DNA of 64,000 nucleotides from NCBI RefSeq assembly GCF_010977555.1, contig NZ_CP048815.1, positions 2,100,501 through 2,164,500 of the forward strand, given 5' to 3'. Each line of letters starts with the position of its first letter. The first letter of the stretch is position 1. Made by a program: the position numbers and the translations under genes. The notes beneath the pieces were generated by a model, which was not told the origin of the DNA, searched no databases, and saw only the letters and a program-made list of their open reading frames with translations. This DNA comes from Caulobacter rhizosphaerae (GTDB lineage: Bacteria > Pseudomonadota > Alphaproteobacteria > Caulobacterales > Caulobacteraceae). This document shows, piece after piece, positions 56,645 through 64,000 of this stretch.

Positions 56645-57544
56645 TCACTCCGAGGCCCAGCGGGCGAAGAACGACAGGCCGATCTGGCGGTCGCCCTTCT
56701 CCTCGACCAGCGACAGCTCGCCCCAGTCGATCACCCCGCTGCGCCCCTTCAGCTCCTGGGCCAGCAGGCCCGACATCGCCGCGCCCGAGACCCGGGCAGC
56801 GTAGGCGTTCATCAGCAGGAACGAGGCGTCGGGCGCTAGGATTTGAGCGCAGTTATGGGTCAGCTCGGCCAGGTCCTCGAACAGGCGCCAGACCTCGCCG
56901 TCGGCGCCGCGGCCGAACTTCGGCGGGTCCAGGATGATCCCGTCGTACTGGGAGCCGCGGCGCACCTCGCGGGCCACGAAGCGGCGGGCGTCCTCGACGA
57001 TCCAGCGGATCGGCCTGTCGGCCAGGCCGGCGAAGGCGGCGTTCTCGCGGGCGAAGCCGACCGACTTCTTGCTGGCGTCCACATGGGTGACGGCCGCGCC
57101 GGCGGCGGCGCAGACCAGGCTGGCGACGCCAGTATAGCCGAACAGGTTCAGCACCTTGGGCTGGCGGCCCTTGACGGCGCGGACCCGGGCGTCCTGCCAG
57201 GCCCAGTTGGCGGCCTGTTCGGGGAAGAAAGCCAGGTGGCGGAACGGAGTGAACTGGCCGTGGAACCTGGTCTCGCCCCAGGCCAGGTCGAACTTCTCGA
57301 GCGGCTTGCCCTTGAAGCGCCAGCGGCCGGCCTCGTCTTCGTCTGACGGATCGAAGACGGCGTCGGCGCTGTCCCAGACCTTTTGGTCCAGGCGCGGGGC
57401 CCAGAAGCACTGCGGCTCGGGGCGCACCACGGTGTAGCGGCCGTAACGTTCCAGCTTCCGGCCATGGCCGCTGTCCAGCAGGGCGTAGTCGGCCCAGCCG
57501 GTGGTGCGCATGACGAGCGGGGCGGCGGCGATGGTCGGATCCAT
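56645..57544 (-). CDS. Class I SAM-dependent methyltransferase, RlmI/RlmK-like
   Basis: A 299-residue methyltransferase. VLNLFGYTGVASLVCAAAGAAVTHVDASKKSVGFARENAA is the SAM-binding region, and YDGIILDPPKFGRG is the NPPY-like catalytic motif of rRNA cytosine-5 or guanine-N2 methylases; the PUA domain of RlmI is absent. The frame is open far upstream to 59041 through the glycosyltransferase gene on the same strand, but conserved sequence starts at the ATG at 57544. The target is probably 23S rRNA, uncertain. It is 17 bases from the upstream glycosyltransferase gene. Confidence 0.88.
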   Translation of the reverse strand: MDPTIAAAPLVMRTTGWADYALLDSGHGRKLERYGRYTVVRPEPQCFWAPRLDQKVWDSADAVFDPSDEDEAGRWRFKGKPLEKFDLAWGETRFHGQFTPFRHLAFFPEQAANWAWQDARVRAVKGRQPKVLNLFGYTGVASLVCAAAGAAVTHVDASKKSVGFARENAAFAGLADRPIRWIVEDARRFVAREVRRGSQYDGIILDPPKFGRGADGEVWRLFEDLAELTHNCAQILAPDASFLLMNAYAARVSGAAMSGLLAQELKGRSGVIDWGELSLVEEKGDRQIGLSFFARWASE

Positions 57545-57561
57545 GACCCGCCAATACGCGC

Positions 57562-59022
57562 TCAGGGCAAGGCCCGTCCAGTCCGCGCCAGCAGGCGGGG
57601 CAGCAAAGGATTGGCGGCGCGGGGCGTGTGCGGGGTCTTGTCCCAATGGAACGGCGCGACGATGAACTGGCCAAGCGCCTTGGCCGCGGCCAGGCTCTGC
57701 AGCGGCCAGTAGAAGATTGCGCCCAGCAGCGGCAGGGGCCTTTGCCGATGCCCCGCCCGCCGCTGGGCCTCGGCTCCGGCGATCGCGATACAGGTCCAGC
57801 CGAAGAACACCAGCATCCAGTCCATGGCCGGCACGGCCGCCCAAAGATCCAGCCGCGATCCAGCCGACTGCAACAGGAGCCAGATGAACAGCGGACCGTG
57901 CAGGTGGGACGAGGCGAGCGGCAGGGCGAGGGTCAGGACCAGGGCGACGGCCCCCCGCGGGGTGCGTACCGCCGGCCCGCGGGCATGGACGGCCAAGGTC
58001 TGGAGGTGGCCCTTGATCCAGCGCGCCCGTTGCGGCGTCCAGATCCTCAGCGTGGCTGGGGAAGTCTCGAAAGTGGGGCGGGTGATGACGTCCAGCCGGT
58101 AGCCTCGGGCAGCCAGGCGAAAGCCGATGTCGGCGTCCTCGGTGACATTGTAGGGATCCCATCCCTCGACGGCGCGCAAGGCGTCGGCTCGGAAATGATT
58201 GCTGGTGCCGCCCAGCGGGAAGGCCAGGCCCCAGCGGGCCAGGGCCGGCAGGAACACCTCGAACAGCACGGCGTATTCGAGAGCGAACTGGTCGGGCAGG
58301 AACCGCGGGTCCGGCTCGATCCGCAACGGCGCCTGTAGGCAGGCCAGGCTCGCGTCGTCCTGGGCGAACCGCGCGGCGGCTTCGCGCAACTGGCCGGGAT
58401 GGGGCGCGTCCTCGGCGTCGTAGATCACCACTAGGTCGCCCCGCGCCCGCTCCAGGGCGACGTTGCAGGCTCGGGGCTTTGTCTGCGGCGAGCCGGGCGG
58501 CGCGATCAGCACCTGGAAGCCGGCCGGAAGGTCCAGGGCCGCGAAGGCGGCCTGAGTCTCGTGATCGTTGGCTTCCAAGGCGATCAGCACCTGCAGGCGG
58601 TCGCGTGGATAGTCCAGCCGGGTGAGATTGGCGACCAGCTCCGCCGCCACCGCGGCCTCGCGATAGAGGGGAACGATGATGGTGTAGGCGGGCAGGGCCT
58701 CTTCCGGCAGCCACGCCTCGGCCCTCGGCGCTCGCGGTGTGAAGGCGGCGACCAGCTTGACCCCCGAATGGCCCATGAAACCGACGAAGAACAGCAGGTG
58801 GAGGGCTTCCCACGTGGCGTGGGTTCGCAACGTCGCCAGGAGCAGCAGCAGCACCGACAGGACGATCAGCCCCGCCACCTGGCCCCGCGAAAGGCGCCGA
58901 TGGGCGCCGTCGGGCAACGGCGCGGCGGCCTGGACGAGGCCGCCCTCCCCGCCGTCGATCCGATGCTTGACGCCCGGCTTCGTGCCGGACGCGCGCCGCT
59001 GGTCTCTTTCTTCTCGCGCCAT
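57562..59022 (-). CDS. Membrane-anchored family 2 glycosyltransferase
   Basis: A 486-residue processive-type glycosyltransferase. Two N-terminal hydrophobic segments (VAGLIVLSVLLLLLATL and LHLLFFVGFMGHSG) precede the GT2 domain with YTIIVPLYREAAV, VIYDAEDAPHPGQL (DxD-like EDAP), GTSNHFRADALR, TEDADIGFRL and the Q/RxRW motif QRARWIKG. C-terminal membrane segments follow. This layout resembles beta-glucan or N-glycan-type synthases such as BcsA relatives without a PilZ domain. The frame extends upstream to 59229 but would overlap the divergent TetR gene; the ATG at 59022 fits best. Confidence 0.9.
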   Translation of the reverse strand: MAREERDQRRASGTKPGVKHRIDGGEGGLVQAAAPLPDGAHRRLSRGQVAGLIVLSVLLLLLATLRTHATWEALHLLFFVGFMGHSGVKLVAAFTPRAPRAEAWLPEEALPAYTIIVPLYREAAVAAELVANLTRLDYPRDRLQVLIALEANDHETQAAFAALDLPAGFQVLIAPPGSPQTKPRACNVALERARGDLVVIYDAEDAPHPGQLREAAARFAQDDASLACLQAPLRIEPDPRFLPDQFALEYAVLFEVFLPALARWGLAFPLGGTSNHFRADALRAVEGWDPYNVTEDADIGFRLAARGYRLDVITRPTFETSPATLRIWTPQRARWIKGHLQTLAVHARGPAVRTPRGAVALVLTLALPLASSHLHGPLFIWLLLQSAGSRLDLWAAVPAMDWMLVFFGWTCIAIAGAEAQRRAGHRQRPLPLLGAIFYWPLQSLAAAKALGQFIVAPFHWDKTPHTPRAANPLLPRLLARTGRALP

Positions 59023-59105
59023 CGCCCCCTGCCGCGCACAATCGGATCCAGCGAGCAGATAGCGAATCTTCAACCTGAAAGTGTCAAACGGAAAAACACG
59101 CGTTT

Positions 59106-59119
59106 CGAGGAAATCCTCG
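59106..59119. promoter_or_regulatory. Palindrome in the TetR/glycosyltransferase intergenic region
   Basis: CGAGGAAATCCTCG has perfect 6-base arms around AA. It lies 70 bases before the TetR gene and 84 bases before the divergent glycosyltransferase gene. It could be an autoregulatory TetR operator, but no second copy was seen. Confidence 0.3.
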
Positions 59120-59188
59120 GGAGTTGCGACGTTTGGGTGATTCCCGTTTAGTGTCGGATCCGGGGACGAGGTAGGGGAACGCCATATC

Positions 59189-59824
59189 GTGACGCTCGCG
59201 TTGAAGAAGCCGCACAAGTCGGCCCGCAAGCCGAAAGGCGACGGTCACCTGCGTCGCGGAGAGATCCTGGCCGCGGCCGAACGGATCTTCATCGCCGAAG
59301 GCTACGCCGGGGCGACCATCCGCAAGATCGCCGACGCCGTGGGGGTCTCTTCGACCGCCCTCTACATGCACTTCCGCGACAAGGACCAGATCCTGCTGGA
59401 GATCGGCGACGACGCGATCGGCCAGCTCCTGGCCGTGAACGTCGACATCGCCCATCGGCCGATCGACGCCGTGGCGCGGGTGCGATTGATGCTCGAGGCC
59501 TACATGAAGTTCGCGCTCGACAATCCCAATACCTACCAACTGGTGTTCTGCGGATCGCGCGACGTGATCTCCAAGGAAAAACAGGCCGCCACCGCCGAAC
59601 TGGGCGACCGCTGCTTCGCCGAGTTCAGCGGCCCCATCCACGAGATCGCCGCCGCCGGGCGACTGCGCACTGGGTCGGGCGAGAGCGCGGCCCAGGTGCT
59701 GTGGGCGGCCTGTCACGGGCTGGTGGCCCTGCTGATCACCATGCCCGACCGCAATTGGGCGCCGCGCGAAGAACTGATGAAGGTCACGCTGGACGGGCTG
59801 CTGCACGGCCTGGTCACGGACTGA
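59189..59824 (+). CDS. TetR/AcrR family transcriptional regulator
   Basis: A 211-residue repressor-type protein. The helix-turn-helix reads ILAAAERIFIAEGYAGATIRKIADAVGVSSTALYMHFRDKDQIL (about residues 28-72). A helical ligand-binding domain follows, with a WHG-like C-terminal half including LWAACHGLVALLITMPDRNW. It starts with GTG after GTAGGGGAA. It ends 4 bases before the binding-protein gene, so it is the first gene of the importer operon and may control it together with itself. Confidence 0.92.
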   Translation: MTLALKKPHKSARKPKGDGHLRRGEILAAAERIFIAEGYAGATIRKIADAVGVSSTALYMHFRDKDQILLEIGDDAIGQLLAVNVDIAHRPIDAVARVRLMLEAYMKFALDNPNTYQLVFCGSRDVISKEKQAATAELGDRCFAEFSGPIHEIAAAGRLRTGSGESAAQVLWAACHGLVALLITMPDRNWAPREELMKVTLDGLLHGLVTD

Positions 59825-59828
59825 CCCC

Positions 59829-60641
59829 ATGCGCGCCGCCTTGCTCGCCGGCCTCGTCGCCGGCCTGGCGGCGGTCGCGGAGCCCGCCGCCGCCCGGATG
59901 GCCGCCGAGCGGGTGATGTCGCTGGACTCCTGCGCCGACCAATATGTCCTGGCCCTCGCGGCGCGCGAGACCATCGTCGGCGTGTCACCGCGGGCCAACG
60001 CGCCGGACTCCTTCCTTCGCGCCAGGGCCGCGGGCCTGCCGAAACGACGAACAACGCTGGAGGCGGTGCTGGGCGCTCGTCCCGACCTCGTGGTGCGTCA
60101 ATGGGGCGGCGACGCCCGGCTGACGGCGGCTCTCGCCCGACGCGGCGTACGCACGATCAGCCTGGGCGACGCCACCAACTTCGAAGGCGTGCGGACCAAT
60201 GTCCGCCGGGTGGCCCGGGCGTTGAACCGTGGGCCGGAGGGCGAGGCCTTGCTCGCGCGGATGGACGCTGACCTGGCGAAGGCGGCTGGCGCCGGCCGGG
60301 GACAGGCCGCCTTCTACCTGACGCCGGGCGGCTACACGGCCGGTCCCGACACTATGATCGACGCCATGCTGCGAGCGGCGGGCTTCACCAACGCCGCGAC
60401 CCAGCCCTATTTCTCCCCCGCGCCCCTGGAGAGCCTGGTGCTGAAGCCGCCGAAGGCGGTGGTGTTGGGCTTCTTCGACCTGACCCGGGCCGGAGCCGAC
60501 CGTTGGGGGCCGGGGCGTCACGCGGCGCTGCGCAAGGCGACGCGAGGTCGGGTGGTGGCCTCCCTGCCCGGGGCCATGCTGGGGTGCTCGGCCTGGTTCG
60601 CCGCCGACGGGGCGCGGGCGCTGGCGGAGGCGGCGCGATGA
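59829..60641 (+). CDS. Periplasmic binding protein of a cobalamin/iron-chelate-type ABC importer
   Basis: A 270-residue protein with a signal peptide (MRAALLAGLVAGLAAVAEPAAA) and the helical-backbone metal-receptor fold. It opens with RVMSLDSCADQYVLALA and continues ETIVGVS, LEAVLGARPDLVVRQWGGD, GVRTISLGDATNFEGVRTNVRRVARAL and AAGFTNAA, as in BtuF/FhuD-like proteins. The ligand, whether corrinoid, siderophore or haem, cannot be fixed. Its stop overlaps the permease start (ATGA), so the three importer genes are tightly coupled. Confidence 0.9.
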   Translation: MRAALLAGLVAGLAAVAEPAAARMAAERVMSLDSCADQYVLALAARETIVGVSPRANAPDSFLRARAAGLPKRRTTLEAVLGARPDLVVRQWGGDARLTAALARRGVRTISLGDATNFEGVRTNVRRVARALNRGPEGEALLARMDADLAKAAGAGRGQAAFYLTPGGYTAGPDTMIDAMLRAAGFTNAATQPYFSPAPLESLVLKPPKAVVLGFFDLTRAGADRWGPGRHAALRKATRGRVVASLPGAMLGCSAWFAADGARALAEAAR

Positions 60642-61624
60642 GGTCGCGTCGCCTGGAGCTTTGCCTGCTGCTGGCGCTGATCGCCACGGCCGCCGTCGCA
60701 GTCAGCCTGGGCGAAAGCGCGCTGAGCGCCGTGCAATACCGCCAGGCGCTGACCGATCTGGCCTCGCCGCCCGCCGAGGTGCTGTGGACCATCCGCCTGC
60801 CGCGAGTGCTGATGGCCGCCCTGGTCGGGGCGGGCCTGGGCCTGGCGGGGGCGACGATGCAGGGGCTGCTGCGTAATCCCCTGGCCGAGCCTGGGGTGCT
60901 GGGCGTCTCGGCCACGGCGGGCCTGGGCGCCGCCCTGGCCATCGCCGGCGGTTTGGCGGCGTTTCCCGGCGCGATCGAGTTGGCCGCCCTGGCCGGGGCT
61001 TTGGCGGCGGGCGCGGTGGTGGTCGGCCTGGCGGCGCGGTTCCGCGAGCCCGAGGTGCTGATCCTGTTCGGCGTGGCCCTGTCGGCCTTCGCCGGCGCCC
61101 TGACGGCGCTGGTCTTCAATCTCTCCCCGTCACCGGTGGCCATCGCCGAGGTGCTGGCCTGGTTGATGGGTTCGGTCGAGAACCGCGACTTCACCGACAT
61201 CCTGCGGGCGGCGGGGCCGATGGCGGTCGGGGCGGGGCTCTGCCTCTACGCCGCCCAGGGCCTGCGGATGCTGACCCTGGGCGAGGAGGCGGCCCAGATG
61301 TCCGGCCTGCCGATGGCGCGGCTGCGGGTGGCGGCCGTGGCGGGTTCGGCCTTGCTCGCGGGGGCCTCGGTCGCGGCGGCCGGGGTGATCGGCTTCGTCG
61401 GCCTGGCCGCGCCGCATCTGGTGCGGGCCGCCGTGCGCGACGATCCAGGCCGGCTGCTGCGGCCCTCGGCCCTGGCGGGCGCGGTGCTGCTGGTCGCCGC
61501 CGACCTGGCCGCCCGGCTGATCCCGAGCGAGCAGGAGCTGAAGCTGGGCGTCGTGACAGCCCTGTTCGGCGCGCCGGTGTTCGCCTTGCTGGCCTGGCGC
61601 GCGGCGCGGAGCTGGCGGTCATGA
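60638..61624 (+). CDS. FecCD-family ABC importer permease
   Basis: A 328-residue membrane protein with about ten hydrophobic segments. Signatures are WTIRLPRVLMAALVGAGLGLAGATMQGLLRNPLAEPGVLGVSATAGLG near the N terminus and VAAAGVIGFVGLAAPHLVRAAVRDD, the coupling-helix region for the ATPase. It is typical of BtuC/FecD permeases. The start is the ATG overlapping the upstream stop; its stop overlaps the ATPase start. Confidence 0.95.
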   Translation: MRSRRLELCLLLALIATAAVAVSLGESALSAVQYRQALTDLASPPAEVLWTIRLPRVLMAALVGAGLGLAGATMQGLLRNPLAEPGVLGVSATAGLGAALAIAGGLAAFPGAIELAALAGALAAGAVVVGLAARFREPEVLILFGVALSAFAGALTALVFNLSPSPVAIAEVLAWLMGSVENRDFTDILRAAGPMAVGAGLCLYAAQGLRMLTLGEEAAQMSGLPMARLRVAAVAGSALLAGASVAAAGVIGFVGLAAPHLVRAAVRDDPGRLLRPSALAGAVLLVAADLAARLIPSEQELKLGVVTALFGAPVFALLAWRAARSWRS

Positions 61625-62391
61625 CGGCGGGCTGGACTATCGCGGACGCCAGGGCCCGGCGCGGCAGGGCGCTGGTGCTGGACGGCGCGGCCCTGAGCGT
61701 CGCGCCGGGCGAGGTGCTGGGCGTGGTTGGTCCCAATGGTGCGGGCAAGACCAGCCTGCTGCGGGCCGGGCTGGGGCTGATGCCATTGGAAACGGGGCAG
61801 GCGCGACTGGCCGGACGTCCAGTCGGCGGCCTGAACCCCGTCGAACGCGCCCGCCTGGTCGGCTATCTGCCGCAGGAACGTCGCCTGGCCTGGAACCTGC
61901 CGGCCCTGGAGGTCGCAGCCCTCGGCGCGCCGGACCTGCCCTCGAGCAAAGCCCTGGCCGTCGCCCGTGAGCGCCTGGAGCGGGTGGGCGTCGCCGATCT
62001 GGCCCAGCGCGGCGTGCTCGACATGTCGGGCGGCGAGCGCGCTCGTGTGCTGCTGGCCAGATTGCTAGCCACGCGCGCTCCGCTGCTGGTCGCCGACGAG
62101 CCGGTGGCGGGACTGGATCCCGACGCCCAGCTTCTGACGCTGGACCTGCTGCGCGCCGAGGCGGCGGCCGGCGCGGCGGTGGTCGTGACGCTGCACGACC
62201 TGGGCCTGGCGGCGCGGTCCTGCGACCGGATCCTTGTGCTGGACCACGGCCGGGTGGCGGCCGACGAGGCGCCACGCCAGGCCTTGTCGTCCGAAGTGCT
62301 GGCCAAGGTGTTCCGGCTTGACGGGGCGCTGGTCGAGACGCCGGCCGGTCTCATCGTGGCGGCGCGACGTTCAGGGACGCCGCCGCCCTAA
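61621..62391 (+). CDS. ABC importer ATP-binding protein, BtuD/FecE-like
   Basis: The product is 256 residues. Walker A is GPNGAGKT, Q loop VGYLPQERRLAW, signature MSGGERARVLLARLLAT, Walker B LLVADEPVAGLD and the switch histidine VVVTLHDLGLAARSCDRILVLDHGRV. It energises the upstream FecCD-type permease. It is the last gene of the TetR-importer operon and ends 4 bases before the convergent transglycosylase stop. Confidence 0.95.
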   Translation: MTAGWTIADARARRGRALVLDGAALSVAPGEVLGVVGPNGAGKTSLLRAGLGLMPLETGQARLAGRPVGGLNPVERARLVGYLPQERRLAWNLPALEVAALGAPDLPSSKALAVARERLERVGVADLAQRGVLDMSGGERARVLLARLLATRAPLLVADEPVAGLDPDAQLLTLDLLRAEAAAGAAVVVTLHDLGLAARSCDRILVLDHGRVAADEAPRQALSSEVLAKVFRLDGALVETPAGLIVAARRSGTPPP

Positions 62392-62395
62392 ACGG

Positions 62396-64000
62396 CTATC
62401 GCGTCCCCGGCACGTAGCCGCCCTGCGGGATCGCCGTGGACGATCCGCCGATCGGCGGCAGACCGCTTGGCGTCGTCCCTGTCGGTCCCGCATAGTTGTA
62501 GCCGCCACGCTTCAGGTCGCTCGACAGGGTCAGCGGGGCCACGCCGCCGTTCAGGCGGGCGCGATACACCATGGTCGTCTCGATGGTCCGCATAACGTAA
62601 TTGCGGGTCTCCGAGAACGGGATGCACTCGATGAAGTCCAGCGGATCGGTGGTGGCGCCGCGCGGATCGCCGCACAGGGTGACCCACTGGGTCGGACGGC
62701 CGGGCCCGGCGTTGTAGGCGGCGGCGGCCATGATGTACGAGCCGCTGAAATTGCTGACCATGCTGCCTAGATAGGTCGAGCCCAGGCGCATGTTGTAGAA
62801 CGGGTCGGACAGGCGATCGACGCTGTGGCTCTCACCCAGCTGTCGCGCGACGATGGCGGCGGTGGCCGGCATCAGTTGCATCATGCCGCGCGCCCCGGGG
62901 GCGGAACGGGCGTTGGGGTCGAAATTGCTTTCCTGGCGCGAGATTGAATAGACGAAGGCCGTCTCGGCCGCGCCCGGTCCGGGGGTGAACAGGTGGTCGA
63001 GCAGCGGATAGCCGCGCTCGGGCAGGGTGAAGCCGCGCTGAGCGGCGGTGCGGACCGCGCGCATGGCCAGGTCCGGATCGCCGTAGCTGCGGGCTAGATC
63101 CACCAGCAGGGCCTCTTCCTCGGCGGAGGGAAGTTGGTCGTCGATGAACAGCACGAAGACCCGCACCTGGTCGCGGGCCCCGGCCGCCATCAAGGTGCGC
63201 ACCGCCCGCACCAGTTCGCGGCCCTCGAAACGAGCGCGGTCGGCCTGGGTGATCGTCGGGTCCTTGTCGAGGCGGATCTCCTTGATCCCCGCCTTTTCGG
63301 CGGCCAACTGACCGTAGAACGTGGTGATGTAGCGCGCGCCCTCGGCATAGAAGGCCTGGGCGGCGATGCGGTCGCCCTGGGCCTCGGCGGCGCGGCCCTG
63401 CCAATAGAGGGCGCGGCCGCGGGTGATCGGCGAGGCGCCGATCTCGGCGATGCGGGCGAAGTGGGCGGCGGCGCGGTCGGCGTCCTTAAGGCGGGCCAGG
63501 GCGATCCAGCCGGCGTAGAACTCGCTTTCGGCCGCGTCGGCGCCTTCCTTGAGGCGGGCGTTGGCGGCGGCGTAGGCGCTGGCGCTGTCGCCGTTCTTCA
63601 GGGCGGACACCACCAACTGCTTGCGCTCGCGCCAGATGGCGGACGCCGCGTCGTTGCTGGGCGGAGGGGCGGGGAACTGGCTGGCCAGCGGCAGGGCCAG
63701 GGTGTCCAGGCCCTTGCGGCGCAGATAGGCGGCGCGTTCGAAGACCACGCCGGGCAGGGCCTGCTGGGCAGGCGAAAGCGCCGCGTAGAGGTCGTTGGCG
63801 TTGCTGGCGTTCGAGCGGAAGGCGATGCGCGCCTGGGCGGCCGCCTGCTGGTCGTAGGGCAGCAGGGCGACCATGTCGCGGGCCGCGGGACCTTGCGCGC
63901 CGTACAGCAGGATGTCGGCGCGGCGGACGTGGTCGTCGCTCGTCAGCAGCGTGCCGAAGCGGGCCAGCATCGCGCGCTGAGCGTCGAGTTCGAACACTTG
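62396..64000 (-). CDS. Soluble lytic transglycosylase (5' end beyond window)
   Basis: At least 533 residues of a periplasmic peptidoglycan-cleaving enzyme. An N-terminal alpha-helical superhelix of repeated helix pairs precedes the Slt catalytic domain. The catalytic Glu is in ISRQESNFDPNARSAPGARGMMQLMPATA, followed by NMRLGSTYLGSMVSNFSGSYIMAAAAYNAGPGRP and RNYVMRTIETTMVYRARL. The C-terminal 50 residues are proline/glycine-rich. The N terminus with any signal peptide lies to the right of the window. It is convergent with the importer operon. Confidence 0.95.
   Translation of the reverse strand, partial: QVFELDAQRAMLARFGTLLTSDDHVRRADILLYGAQGPAARDMVALLPYDQQAAAQARIAFRSNASNANDLYAALSPAQQALPGVVFERAAYLRRKGLDTLALPLASQFPAPPPSNDAASAIWRERKQLVVSALKNGDSASAYAAANARLKEGADAAESEFYAGWIALARLKDADRAAAHFARIAEIGASPITRGRALYWQGRAAEAQGDRIAAQAFYAEGARYITTFYGQLAAEKAGIKEIRLDKDPTITQADRARFEGRELVRAVRTLMAAGARDQVRVFVLFIDDQLPSAEEEALLVDLARSYGDPDLAMRAVRTAAQRGFTLPERGYPLLDHLFTPGPGAAETAFVYSISRQESNFDPNARSAPGARGMMQLMPATAAIVARQLGESHSVDRLSDPFYNMRLGSTYLGSMVSNFSGSYIMAAAAYNAGPGRPTQWVTLCGDPRGATTDPLDFIECIPFSETRNYVMRTIETTMVYRARLNGGVAPLTLSSDLKRGGYNYAGPTGTTPSGLPPIGGSSTAIPQGGYVPGTR

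Noticed and set aside
57545..59041. N-terminal extension of the class I methyltransferase to 798 residues
   Set aside because: The extension is an out-of-frame reading of the glycosyltransferase gene on the same strand; methyltransferase similarity begins at 57544.
59023..59188. Possible cobalamin riboswitch before the BtuFCD-like operon
   Set aside because: The leader is short and none of the conserved B12-box elements could be recognised by eye.

Overview
The window is high-GC alphaproteobacterial DNA, most probably a Caulobacter. The best markers are a near-textbook popZ polar organizer gene, a TolC/RsaFa-type outer membrane exporter directly upstream of it, several large Xanthomonas/Caulobacter-type TonB-dependent receptors, and characteristic intergenic G/C-rich inverted repeats.

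The left part (1 to about 29.6 kb) is an accessory region built around nonribosomal peptide synthesis. An NRPS gene truncated by the window edge is followed, with a 4-base overlap, by a 5483-residue NRPS of four modules: C-A-NMT-T, C-A-T, C-A-NMT-T, C-A-NMT-T. The modules are almost identical in DNA except for two short cassettes, one in the late C domain and one in the A-domain core. The A-domain pocket residues suggest aliphatic residues for modules 1, 3 and 4 and proline for module 2, the only module without an N-methyltransferase. There is no thioesterase domain; a stand-alone alpha/beta hydrolase follows with a start/stop overlap. Next come a family-2 glycosyltransferase, a NodU/CmcH-type carbamoyltransferase, a haem-oxygenase-like di-iron oxidase, a PLP aminotransferase and a TonB-dependent receptor. 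An opposing operon holds an ABC exporter and a DesK/DesR-like two-component system. The receptor promoter and the ABC-operon promoter share a two-part motif with the same internal spacing and the same distance to the start codon, so they are probably one regulon.

From 29.7 to 31.4 kb lie a small hypothetical gene, about 0.9 kb without a convincing gene, and the C-terminal remnant of a serine recombinase abutting the 3' end of a tRNA-Asn gene. This looks like the scar of an integrated element.

From 31.5 to 41.9 kb is a carbohydrate-type locus: GH3 beta-glucosidase and LacI regulator on the minus strand, divergent from a TonB-dependent receptor followed by two flavin-dependent tryptophan-halogenase-family genes.

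From 41.9 kb to the end is core genome: an SNase-like secreted protein, a DUF6880 protein, a degenerate isoaspartate-methyltransferase homologue, the TolC-type protein, popZ, valS, a secreted small protein, a serine hydrolase, ligA, a DUF2147 protein, a SpoU RNA methylase, a class I methyltransferase, a membrane glycosyltransferase, a TetR plus BtuFCD-like metal-chelate import operon, and a truncated lytic transglycosylase. A 1 kb stretch before ligA has no gene but several inverted repeats. All assignments come from reading the sequence; no database search was run.
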